NCBI GenBank assembly: GCA_947581795.1
Contig: CANPVS010000001.1
Span: 124,001 to 188,000 of the forward strand
Direction: 5' to 3'
Origin: an uncultured Oscillospiraceae bacterium
GTDB lineage: Bacteria; Bacillota; Clostridia; Oscillospirales; Oscillospiraceae
DNA length: 64,000 bases
The translations under genes and the position numbers were made by a program. The notes below the pieces were generated by a model. That model worked only from the letters and a program-made list of their open reading frames with translations. It ran no database searches and was not told the DNA's origin. This document shows positions 55,379 through 63,373 of this stretch, piece after piece. Each line of letters starts with the position of its first letter. Position 1 is the stretch's first letter.

Positions 55379-55523
55379 GGAATTAGTTTTTGGTAAGCGC
55401 CCCATAAGCGGCATGGCCCGGGCCATTTTGCCGGGAAAATTTTCTGTCACAGGTGCAAAACACGCATTATTATGTTATAATACCTCCTTGCTATTAAAGA
55501 ACACGGGATACCGGGAGGACGAT

Positions 55524-56786
55524 TTGGAGCGGCTCAAGGAGACAATGAAGCGGGTGGCCTACGGGCTGGGCTCGTTTATCAAATGGGGCCTGCTGGCCAC
55601 GCTGAGCGGTGTGGTGGTGGGCGCGGCGGCCGTGGCCTTCCACTGGTGCATCGGCACGGCGTCGGCCCTGCGGACCATGTATCCCTGGCTCATATGGCTG
55701 CTGCCGGTGTGCGGTGTGGCAGTGGTGTGGCTCTACAATGTCTGCGGCATGGCGGACTACCGGGGCACCAACGCCATCATCACGGCAGTGCGGGACGGGG
55801 AATCCGTGCCCCTTCGCATGGCGCCGCTCATCTTCGTCTCCACGGTGATGACCCACCTGGTGGGCGGCTCCGCGGGCCGGGAGGGCGCGGCGCTGCAGCT
55901 GGGCGGCTCCATGGCCGGCTGGGCCGGAAGAGTGCTCCATCTGGATGAGAAGGACGAGCGCGTCATGGTCATGTGCGGCATGGCCGCGGCTTTTTCCGCC
56001 CTGTTCGGAACCCCCATCACGGCGGCCATCTTCGCCTTGGAGGTGGTGAGCGTGGGGGTCATGTACTACGCCGCCATCGTGCCCTGTCTCATCGCCTCCG
56101 TGAGCGGGCTCATCCTGGCCCAGGCGTTGGGGCTTCACGGTCTCGTGGGCTACGCCGCCGGGGAGATACCGGCCCTCACGGGCGTGAGCATGGCCCAGAG
56201 CGTGGGTCTCGGCGTGCTGTGCGCGGCGGTGTCCGTCCTCTTCTGCGAGGTCATGCACGTGGGCGGCGCCCTCTATAAAAAATACATACCCAACACCCTG
56301 GTCCGGGGCGCCGTGGGCGGCGCGCTGGTGCTGGGGCTGCTGCTGGTCATCCCCGACAGCTGGCTCTACATGGGCGCGGGGGACGAGCTCATCCGAAAGC
56401 TCCTGGGGGGCCAGACCATATGGTACGCCTTCCTGGTGAAGTTGGTGCTGACGGCCCTGACCATGGGGGCGGGCTTCCGGGGCGGCGAGATCGTCCCCGC
56501 CATGTGCGTGGGCGCGGCCTTCGGGACCTGGATGGGGCCCATGCTGGGCATGCCCCACGGCTTCGCCGGGGCGCTTGGCATGGCGGCGGTGTTCTGCGGC
56601 GTCACCAACTGCCCGGTCACGTCCATGCTCCTGAGCTACGAGCTGTTCGGAGGGCAGGGCGTGGTGCTGTTCGCCCTGGGCTGCGCCGTGAGCTACATGC
56701 TCTCCGGCTACTACGGCCTCTACAGCGAGCAGAAGATCGTCTACTCCAAGCTGCGGGCGGAGTGGATCAACAAGAAAGCGATTTGA
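55524..56786 (+). CDS. ClC family chloride channel/transporter
   Basis: A 420-aa ten-helix protein. The conserved ClC segments are GGSAGREGAALQLGGSMAGW (GREGP-type motif with the gating Glu kept, Pro replaced by Ala) and GFRGGEIVPAMCVGAAFGTW (GGXFXP-type motif, here GGEIVP). TTG 55524 with GGGAGG 5 nt upstream is chosen; a TATAAT at 55476-55481 argues against longer starts. Met at 55545 is an alternative. Could move chloride or fluoride; the Glu at the gate suggests H+/anion exchange. No regulatory CBS domains. Confidence 0.85.
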   Translation: MERLKETMKRVAYGLGSFIKWGLLATLSGVVVGAAAVAFHWCIGTASALRTMYPWLIWLLPVCGVAVVWLYNVCGMADYRGTNAIITAVRDGESVPLRMAPLIFVSTVMTHLVGGSAGREGAALQLGGSMAGWAGRVLHLDEKDERVMVMCGMAAAFSALFGTPITAAIFALEVVSVGVMYYAAIVPCLIASVSGLILAQALGLHGLVGYAAGEIPALTGVSMAQSVGLGVLCAAVSVLFCEVMHVGGALYKKYIPNTLVRGAVGGALVLGLLLVIPDSWLYMGAGDELIRKLLGGQTIWYAFLVKLVLTALTMGAGFRGGEIVPAMCVGAAFGTWMGPMLGMPHGFAGALGMAAVFCGVTNCPVTSMLLSYELFGGQGVVLFALGCAVSYMLSGYYGLYSEQKIVYSKLRAEWINKKAI

Positions 56787-56815
56787 ATTTTACTTACATA
56801 AGAGGAGAAAGCATT

Positions 56816-58006
56816 ATGAATTTCGTATTTATTTCCCCCAATTTCCCCCAGGCCTACTGGAACTTCTGCGACCGGCTGAAGCGGGACGGCGTGAACGTGC
56901 TGGGCGTGGGCGACTGCCCCTATGAGGCGCTGGAGCCGGGCCTGCAGGGCGCCCTCACCGAGTACTACAAGGTGGACACCCTGGAGAACTATGACCAGGT
57001 GTTCCGGGCGGTGGCCTACTTCGCCTACCGGTACGGGAAGATCGACTGGCTGGAGTCCAACAACGAGTACTGGCTGGAGCAGGACGCCCAGCTGCGCACG
57101 GACTTCCACATCACCACCGGCGTGGACGCCAAGGGCGTGCAGGCCTTCAAGAGCAAGTCCGGCATGAAGGCCTATTACGCCAAGGCCGGCGTGCCCACCG
57201 CCCGCTGCCACAAGGTAAAGACAAAGGCGGCGGCGAAAAAGTTCATCCAGGAGGTTGGCTGGCCCGTCATCGTGAAGCCCGACAACGGCGTGGGCGCGAG
57301 CCACACCTGGAAGCTGGAGAAGGAGGAGGACCTGGACTGGTTCTTCAGGGAGAAGCCCGACGTGCCCTACGTGATGGAGGAGTTCGTCACCGGGGCCATC
57401 CGCTCCTACGACGCCATCCTGGATAGCAACTGCGAGCCCCTTATCGAGTCCTCGGCCCTGTTCCCGCCCTCCATCGCGGACATCGTGAACGACCAGGGGG
57501 ACCTGAGCTACTACGTGGTGGACAAGGTGCCGGAGGCGCTGGCAGACATGGGCCGCCGGACCGCCAAGGCCTTCGGGGCCCGGAACCGGTTCGTCCACTT
57601 CGAGTTCTTCGAGCTTTCCAAGGCCAAGCCCGGCCTGGGGAAGAAGGGCGGCTTCGTGGGCCTGGAGGTCAATATGCGTCCCGCCGGCGGCTACACCCCG
57701 GACATGATCAACTTTGCCCACAGCACGGACGTGTACCAGATCTGGGCAGACATGGTGGCCTTTGACGAGAGCCACGTGACCCCGGGCGGGCCGGACCACT
57801 TCTGCGCCTACTCCAGCCGCCGGGACGCCACAAAATATGTCCACACCCACGAGGAGATCATGGAGCGCTACGGCGAAAAGATGGCCCTGTGCCAGCGGAT
57901 GCCGGCGGCGCTGGCGGACGCCATGGGCGACCAGACCTACACCATCCACGCGGACACGGAGGCCGAGGCAAAGGAATTCATCCGCTTCGTCTCGAAGCGG
58001 GCCTGA
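56816..58006 (+). CDS. ATP-grasp carboxylate-amine ligase-like protein
   Basis: A 396-aa ATP-grasp enzyme: N-terminal pre-ATP domain (NFVFISPNFPQAYWNFCDRL), ATP-grasp motifs GWPVIVKPDNGVGASHTW and YVMEEFVTGAIRSYDAILDS, Mg/ATP-binding Glu and Asn in GLEVNMRPAGGYTPDMINFA. These ligases join a carboxylate and an amine (peptide-like) using ATP. Substrate unknown. RBS AGAGGAG. It is 16 nt upstream of an esterase gene, forming a two-gene unit. Confidence 0.85.
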   Translation: MNFVFISPNFPQAYWNFCDRLKRDGVNVLGVGDCPYEALEPGLQGALTEYYKVDTLENYDQVFRAVAYFAYRYGKIDWLESNNEYWLEQDAQLRTDFHITTGVDAKGVQAFKSKSGMKAYYAKAGVPTARCHKVKTKAAAKKFIQEVGWPVIVKPDNGVGASHTWKLEKEEDLDWFFREKPDVPYVMEEFVTGAIRSYDAILDSNCEPLIESSALFPPSIADIVNDQGDLSYYVVDKVPEALADMGRRTAKAFGARNRFVHFEFFELSKAKPGLGKKGGFVGLEVNMRPAGGYTPDMINFAHSTDVYQIWADMVAFDESHVTPGGPDHFCAYSSRRDATKYVHTHEEIMERYGEKMALCQRMPAALADAMGDQTYTIHADTEAEAKEFIRFVSKRA

Positions 58007-58022
58007 TATAAGGAGGAACCAT

Positions 58023-58760
58023 ATGACCACACGCTATTTCAAGGAGTACAGCCACATCCTGGGCCGGGACATGGAGTTCAAGATCTACGGCGAGGGCGGC
58101 AAGCTGTGCCTGGCCTTCCCGCCCCAGGACGGCCGGTTCTACGACTTTGAGAACTACGGCATGGTGGACACCATCGCCCCCTGGGTGGAGCAGGGCCGGG
58201 TCATGGTGGCGGGCGTGGACGCCATCGACGGCGAGACCTGGTCCAACCCCGGCGACCCCCGGTACCGGCTGGAGCTGCAGGAGCGGTGGTTCGCCTACGT
58301 GACGAACGAGCTGCTGCCCCGGCTCCACGAGCTGGGCTGCGACGACCGGAAGGCCATGACCACCGGGTGCAGCATGGGCGCGCTCCACGCGGCCAACTTC
58401 TTCTTCCGCCGGCCGGACCTGTTCGACACGGTCATCTCCCTGAGCGGGCTTTTCGACGCCAACTTCTTCTTCGGCGACTACCACGACGACCTGACCTACG
58501 CAAACTCCCCCCTGCAATTTTTGCCCAACATGCCCGAGGACCATCCCTACATCCAGCTCTACCGGGAGAGCAACATCATCCTCTGCTCCGGCCAGGGCGC
58601 CTGGGACGAGGAGATGATGGCCCACGAGCGGCGGCTGGAGTCCATCCTGCACGTGAAGGGCATCCCCGTCTGGGCCGACTACTGGGGCTACGACGTGTGC
58701 CACGACTGGCCCTGGTGGCGCAAGCAGCTGCCCTATTTCTTCTCCCACCTGCCCATCTGA
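58023..58760 (+). CDS. Alpha/beta-hydrolase esterase (esterase D/putative esterase type)
   Basis: A 245-aa hydrolase with nucleophile motif GCSMGA (GXSXG), the preceding strand KAMTTGCSMGALHAANFFFR, and a C-terminal His in GYDVCHDWPWWRKQL. Strong AAGGAGG RBS. It follows the ATP-grasp ligase by 16 nt. The pair suggests that one enzyme makes and the other trims or releases an ester or amide; the substrate is unknown. Confidence 0.82.
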   Translation: MTTRYFKEYSHILGRDMEFKIYGEGGKLCLAFPPQDGRFYDFENYGMVDTIAPWVEQGRVMVAGVDAIDGETWSNPGDPRYRLELQERWFAYVTNELLPRLHELGCDDRKAMTTGCSMGALHAANFFFRRPDLFDTVISLSGLFDANFFFGDYHDDLTYANSPLQFLPNMPEDHPYIQLYRESNIILCSGQGAWDEEMMAHERRLESILHVKGIPVWADYWGYDVCHDWPWWRKQLPYFFSHLPI

Positions 58761-58820
58761 CAATGAAAGACCGGTCCGTCCCCGGGCCGGTCTTACTATG
58801 ACCATAAGGAGCGATATGCC

Positions 58821-60047
58821 ATGAGCGCCACGGAGCGTTTTTTGCAATACGTGAAAATACACACCACCTCCGACGAGACGTCGGGGACCACGCCCTCCTC
58901 GGCCTGCCAGTGGGACCTGGCGAGGGTGCTTCAAAAGGAACTGACGGACCTGGGGCTGGAAGATCCCGCGCTGGATGAAAACTGCATCGTCACGGCCTTC
59001 ATCCCCGCCACACCGGGCCATGAGGCCGTCCCGGCCATTGGCTTTCTGGCCCATATGGACACCTCGCCCTCCTTCTCCGGGGAGAACGTGTGCCCGGTGC
59101 TGCATGAAAACTACGACGGCGGGGACGTGGTCCTGCCCAGGGAGGGCCGGGTCATCCGGGTAAGCGACTTCCCCTTTTTGAAGAGCCTTGCCGGGAAGAC
59201 ACTCATCACCGCCGACGGCTCCACCCTCCTGGGGGCGGACGACAAGGCCGGCGCGGCGGAGATCGTGGAGCTGTGCGCCCGGCTCATGGCGGGGGAGGTC
59301 CCCCACGGGCGCGTCTGCGTGGCCTTCACCCCCGACGAGGAGATCGGCCAGGGGCCGGACCACTTCGACGTGGCCGCCTTCGGGGCCCAGTACGCCTACA
59401 CCGTGGACGGGGGCGCGGTGGGCAGTATCGAGTACGAGAACTTCAACGCCGCCAGCGCGGTCATCTCCATCCAGGGCGTGTCGGTCCACCCCGGCTCCGC
59501 CAGGGGCGTCATGGAGAACGCCCTGCTCATTGCCCAGGAGATCAACGCCCGGCTCCCCGCGGAGGACGTCCCGGCAAAAACTTCTGGCTACCAGGGCTTC
59601 TTCCATCTGGATGGGCTCAAAGGCACCGCCGCGGCCGCCCAGATGGGCTACATCATCCGGGACCATGACCGGGAGAAGTTTGAAAAGCGCAAGGCCATGA
59701 TGCAGGAGGCCTGCGACGCCGTGGCCGCGGCCCATCCCACGGCGAAGGTGGTCCTGGATATGAGGGACAGCTACTACAACATGCGCCAGAAGATAGAGCC
59801 CTGTATGCACCTTATCGACAACGCCAAAAAGGCGGCGGAGATGGCCGGGGTGACGCCCACGGTGGAGCCCATCCGGGGCGGCACCGACGGGGCGCGCCTC
59901 AGCTTCATGGGCCTTCCCTGTCCCAACCTGGGCACCGGGGGCTACAGCTGCCACGGCCCGGCGGAGTGCGTTTGCGCCGAGGACATGGAGACCGTGGTGG
60001 AAATACTGCTCAATATCGTGAAGTTGTATGCGTCAGAAGTGCTTTGA
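58821..60047 (+). CDS. pepT: Peptidase T (tripeptide aminopeptidase)
   Basis: A 408-aa M20B metallopeptidase. Zinc-site landmarks: LAHMDTSPSFSG (HMDTSP), GADDKAGAAEIVE (the bridging Asp), TPDEEIGQGPDHFD (catalytic EE), YTVDGGAVGSIEYENFNAAS, and RGGTDGARLSFMGLPCPNLG near the end. Releases the N-terminal residue of tripeptides. Length is normal, but the last codons and the stop come from a family B repeat that begins at 60031. Confidence 0.95.
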   Translation: MSATERFLQYVKIHTTSDETSGTTPSSACQWDLARVLQKELTDLGLEDPALDENCIVTAFIPATPGHEAVPAIGFLAHMDTSPSFSGENVCPVLHENYDGGDVVLPREGRVIRVSDFPFLKSLAGKTLITADGSTLLGADDKAGAAEIVELCARLMAGEVPHGRVCVAFTPDEEIGQGPDHFDVAAFGAQYAYTVDGGAVGSIEYENFNAASAVISIQGVSVHPGSARGVMENALLIAQEINARLPAEDVPAKTSGYQGFFHLDGLKGTAAAAQMGYIIRDHDREKFEKRKAMMQEACDAVAAAHPTAKVVLDMRDSYYNMRQKIEPCMHLIDNAKKAAEMAGVTPTVEPIRGGTDGARLSFMGLPCPNLGTGGYSCHGPAECVCAEDMETVVEILLNIVKLYASEVL

Positions 60048-60141
60048 AGATTCGAGGCCCCGGCAAGCCAGGGCCACTCATCGGTCAAAGCCCTTCTTCC
60101 TTTCCACATGAAACCCGCTGCGCTGGGCTTTCATGTGGGCC
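60031..60141 (+). repeat. Family B two-hairpin repeat, copy B5, overlapping pepT
   Basis: AGAAGTGCTTTGA ... TCAAAGCCCTTCT (one mismatch), then CCACATGAAACCC-GCTGCGCT-GGGCTTTCATGTGG. The first 17 nt encode the pepT C terminus and stop. Confidence 0.85.
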
Positions 60142-60149
60142 ATATAAAG

Positions 60150-60181
60150 AAACGGCTGTTGCGAGTGCAACAGCCGTTTTT
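60150..60181. terminator. Terminator between pepT and the radical SAM gene
   Basis: AAACGGCTGTTGC-GAGT-GCAACAGCCGTTT followed by TT; flanked by A's on the left for the minus strand. Confidence 0.85.
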
Positions 60182-60194
60182 GTGCCTTTCTATA

Positions 60195-61076
60195 TTAGCA
60201 CTTTTCGATCCAGTGCTGGTCGTCGGGCTCGAAGACCACCTTTTCGTAGGCGGGCACGTCCATCAGTACGCCCGTCCAGTCGGAGTGGATGTCGCCGTTC
60301 TGCTTGATGATCACGTCGTAGAGGATGTCGTAGGTGATCCCGTCGGGGCCGGTCTCCTCGATGGTGGAGTAGGGCAGGGTCTTGTGATAGGTTATCTCCA
60401 CGCCGTCGTGCTCGAAGTGGTAGCCGTTGCGCATGCGGCAGCCCTCCAGGCCCTTGTAGGTGAAGTACTTCTTCAGGTCATGGAGGATGTGGTCGTCCTC
60501 CTCCCGGTACAGGTTCTCCGGGGTGGTGTCGGTGTAGTCGTAGCGGAACTGGATGGACACGCGCCGGCCCTTCCACCGCTCTACGAAGGCGGGCAGGTCC
60601 TGAGCGGGGTAGTTCTTCCACAGCACGCAGTTGACCCGGGCGGGGACGGGGAGCCGGCCGATGAGCTCGTCGGGGGACTCCTCCACGTATTTCTGCATGT
60701 GGCGGGAGATGTTGACGCATGTCACCTTGCCCTTGTTGCGTTCAAAGAAGGCCAGGACGTCGTCGGGGGACTGGTCCTCGAACACCGGCAGGGTGGTGTT
60801 GATGAACACCCGGTGGGTGGTGGGGATGCAGTCCAGCATGATCTGGAGGCTGTCCAGATTGGCCATGGGCTCGCCGCCGGTGAACACAAAGTCGCACCGG
60901 GGGGTGATGGCGTCCATGCGCTTGATGCTCCGGCATATCTTCTCCAGGCTGAAGCCCGTCATGTCGGCGTATTCCTGCTTGTTGATGCAGAAAGGGCAGT
61001 GGTTGCGGCAGTCGTAGGGCACGAACACGGTGACGGTGGCGCCGCCTTCTCTCGTCTTATAGGGGTGATGGGCCAT
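60195..61076 (-). CDS. Radical SAM protein of unknown function
   Basis: A 293-aa protein with the radical SAM cluster motif CX3CX2C in CRNHCPFC (near residue 23), preceded by VTVFVPYDCRNHCPFCINK, and the SAM-binding GGEP in FVFTGGEPMANLDSL. The C-terminal part (about 180-293) is not a known SPASM domain; few cysteines. Start at 61076 uses AGAGGT. It stands alone between pepT and sigG, so substrate is not suggested by context. Could be an activase or a peptide modifier. Confidence 0.8.
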   Translation of the reverse strand: MAHHPYKTREGGATVTVFVPYDCRNHCPFCINKQEYADMTGFSLEKICRSIKRMDAITPRCDFVFTGGEPMANLDSLQIMLDCIPTTHRVFINTTLPVFEDQSPDDVLAFFERNKGKVTCVNISRHMQKYVEESPDELIGRLPVPARVNCVLWKNYPAQDLPAFVERWKGRRVSIQFRYDYTDTTPENLYREEDDHILHDLKKYFTYKGLEGCRMRNGYHFEHDGVEITYHKTLPYSTIEETGPDGITYDILYDVIIKQNGDIHSDWTGVLMDVPAYEKVVFEPDDQHWIEKC

Positions 61077-61200
61077 GGGCGTGATACCTCTTGGTTTCCG
61101 CAAGATTTTTCCTCGCTGTGCCGAAACTCGGCAGGATATTTTACCATATTATATGGAAAAAGAAAAGGGGATGGCGCGTTTTTTTCTAAGGCCCGGCCGG

Positions 61201-61231
61201 TGAATCAAATCTGCCTCCGCTGGCAACACTA
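61201..61231 (+). promoter_or_regulatory. Possible forespore-type promoter of sigG
   Basis: TGAATC (61201-61206), 18-nt spacer, AACACTA (61225-61231). This is close to the sigma-F/G consensus (TGAATA, N17-18, CATACTA), matching 5 of 6 and 5 of 7 bases. Autoregulation by SigG is known in Bacillus. The match is suggestive, not decisive. Confidence 0.45.
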
Positions 61232-61268
61232 TCTTCGCCTCACAAGGCAAACGAGAGGGGATAGTCCG

Positions 61269-62048
61269 TTGCAATGCAAGGTGGAGATCTGCGGCGTGAA
61301 CACCGCCCGGCTGAAGGTGCTGAAAAACGAGGAGACGAGAGCCCTGCTGGTCCGGGCCAAGGCGGGGGACATGCAGGCGAGGGAGGAGCTCATCTCCGGG
61401 AACCTGCGCCTGGTGCTCAGCGTGATACAGAAGTTCGCCGGGCGGGGTGAGAACGTGGACGACCTGTTCCAGGTGGGCTGCATCGGCCTTATCAAGGCCA
61501 TCGATAACTTCGACATCGCCCAGGACGTGAAGTTTTCCACCTACGGGGTGCCCATGATTTCCGGGGAGATACGCCGGTATCTCCGGGACTCCGGGGCGGT
61601 GCGGGTGAGCAGGTCCCTGCGGGACACGGCCTACCGGGCCATGCAGGCCAAGGAGGCGTTTTTGGCGGAGAACCAGCGGGAGCCCTCCGTGGAGGACATC
61701 GCGAAGATGCTGGGGCTGGAGCCGGGGGACGTGGTCATGGCCCTGGACGCCATCTCCGACCCGGTGAGCCTTTTCGAGCCCGTCTACAACGACGGGGGCG
61801 AGAGCGTGGCGGTCATGGACCAGATCGGCGACAACAAGAACACCGACGCGGCCTGGCTGGAGCGCATCGCCCTCACCGAGGCGGTGGACAAGCTGGCGGA
61901 CCGGGAAAAGCGCATTTTGTCCATGCGCTTTTTCGACGGCCGGACTCAGATGGAGGTGGCCGCCGCCATCGGGATAAGCCAGGCCCAGGTGTCCCGCCTG
62001 GAGAAAAACGCCGTAGGCCAGATCAAAAAGGCCCTCTTCCCGGCGTAG
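61269..62048 (+). CDS. sigG: RNA polymerase sporulation sigma factor SigG
   Basis: A 259-aa sigma-70 factor of group SigF/SigG. The N-terminal KVEICGVNTARLKVLKNEET is the SigG signature, followed by region 2 (LRLVLSVIQKFAGRGENVDD, LFQVGCIGLIKAIDNFD), region 3, and region 4 (LADREKRILSMRFFDGRTQM, then SQAQVSRLEKNAVGQIKKAL). TTG start at 61269 has AGAGGGG 8 nt upstream and yields the usual 259-260 residues. Active in the forespore late in sporulation. Unlike the common Clostridia order, spoIIGA-sigE do not precede it here. Confidence 0.93.
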   Translation: MQCKVEICGVNTARLKVLKNEETRALLVRAKAGDMQAREELISGNLRLVLSVIQKFAGRGENVDDLFQVGCIGLIKAIDNFDIAQDVKFSTYGVPMISGEIRRYLRDSGAVRVSRSLRDTAYRAMQAKEAFLAENQREPSVEDIAKMLGLEPGDVVMALDAISDPVSLFEPVYNDGGESVAVMDQIGDNKNTDAAWLERIALTEAVDKLADREKRILSMRFFDGRTQMEVAAAIGISQAQVSRLEKNAVGQIKKALFPA

Positions 62049-62049
62049 G

Positions 62050-62081
62050 AAAAATAAGAGGCCGTCCGGCCTCTTATTTTT
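62050..62081 (+). terminator. sigG terminator
   Basis: AAAAATAAGAGGCC-GTCC-GGCCTCTTATTTTT; also functional on the minus strand for the hsdS remnant. Confidence 0.9.
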
Positions 62082-62095
62082 ATGGAAATAAGTAT

Positions 62096-62899
62096 TTATC
62101 CTGTAATTTTCTTCGCTGCTTCAATACGCTTGTCTGAATAACAAACGACATCCTTGATAACTCGCTTCTGAATGGCAGAAATCAATACCTCCATTGCCGG
62201 ATAATCTGGAGCGCCATTCTTTGTCGGCAGCATGATATCAAGGGCATCAGCGTCTTTCGCATAAAAATTGTGTCCATAATCAAACTTGCCAGTATGGGCA
62301 GCCTTATGGATGGCGGAGGTAACAAAAATAGCAGCCTTCATTGGGAGTGTTTCTGTATGTACAACTGCTACATGGTCATCGGCGCCGTATTGATAATTTC
62401 GGTATTTTGCTGACCCAAACATATCGATGGTCGTTGTATTCTTATCAAATACTTCCACGTCATTTCCGATGAACGCAGAAACTCCCTCTTCTGTTTCGCC
62501 GGCAGTGACAAAGGGGAGCGTTCCATCAATTCGGTCCTCGCTTTTCAGGCGCTTCCCGCGGGTAGACTTACCATATAGAGCTTCAAGATTATAATGCTCC
62601 CAACTAAAAGACGCATAGTCATCGATAGCATCCTCTTCTTCTTTGGACAATTTGTAATTGTCCAGTCCGCTTACTGTTAAGTAAGCGGACAGCTCCGCTA
62701 TGAAAGATTCCATAAAATCAAAGTCGATCTCACCATCTTTTTGTGGCAACTGAATGTATTTGTCTTTTACAACATTCCATCCACCCAGCTTATTTTTATA
62801 TGAATAAATTGGAAGATCCGTGACTTTGTTGATACACATGACTATGAATAAATATTGATTTCCTGTGATTATGTGTTCATCATAGTTCCAACGTATTGC
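62096..62899 (-). pseudogene. C-terminal fragment of a restriction-modification specificity subunit (HsdS/BcgI-B-like)
   Basis: About 268 in-frame residues resemble specificity subunits: the end of a first target-recognition region (LGGWNVVKDKYIQLPQKDGE, IDFDFMESFIAELSAYL, GLDNYKLSKEEEDAI) and a second one (PFVTAGETEEGVSAFIGNDV, GHNFYAKDADALDIMLPTKN), ending ISAIQKRVIKDVVCYSDKRI. No start codon or 5' part exists: the frame runs into the IS3 remnant at about 62900, which replaced the N terminus. The segment is strikingly A+T-richer than its neighbours, so it is acquired. No hsdM or hsdR partner is present. Confidence 0.75.
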
Positions 62900-63286
62900 A
62901 TAGTAGCCTACAAAACAGCGACACAACAGACTGTGAACCTTGTCCTGGACACCATACGGCTGGCGATGAAGAGGGAGAAAAAGAAGGTCGCCGCGGAACT
63001 CCACCTCCACAGCGACCAGGGATTTCAGTACACCACACAAGCATACTTTAACCTGACACAAGAATACGGCATAACGCCGTCTATGTCAAGGCGCGGGAAC
63101 TGCTACGATAATGCCATGGCTGAAAACTTCTTCTCCATCCTCAAAACAGAGTGCATTTACAGGCACAAGCCGAAAACTTTTCGGGAGGCTAATGAACGCA
63201 TTGACAGCTTTATCCACTTCTACAACCATGAGCGCATCCAGTTAAAGACTGGAGTGGCGCCGCTCTCGCTGCGCCACTCCGCTTAA
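62900..63286 (+). pseudogene. C-terminal fragment of an IS3-family transposase
   Basis: 129 residues of an IS3/IS150 OrfB integrase: second catalytic Asp in HLHSDQGFQYT, then YGITPSMSRRGNCYDNAMAE with the catalytic Glu in AENFFSILK, and HFYNHERIQLKTGVAPLSLR. The first Asp and the helix-turn-helix orf are missing; the frame opens straight out of the hsdS sequence. It cannot be an active transposase. Confidence 0.88.
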
Positions 63287-63351
63287 ATCTTATTTCCTAC
63301 GCAGGGACCTCTTCTTTTCCCTGTCCACTTTCCCTGGGGCAGTTCAGGAAA
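62900..63351 (+). mobile_element. Truncated IS3-family element (right end only)
   Basis: From the junction with hsdS to a probable right inverted end CACTTTCCCTGGGGCAGTTCA (63329-63351 region). The left end and first orf are absent, so the insertion was followed by a deletion or recombination that also removed the 5' part of hsdS. Confidence 0.65.
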
Positions 63352-63373
63352 GAGCCGGGGCGTTTGTTATCCG

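Noticed and set aside
1041-60141. CRISPR array
   Set aside because: The repeats are dispersed singly, palindromic and variable in stem sequence, with no regular spacers and no cas genes.
62096-63061. A single fused gene reading from the IS3 antisense strand into hsdS
   Set aside because: The upstream part is merely the reverse frame of the transposase; similarity to specificity subunits begins only downstream of about 62900.
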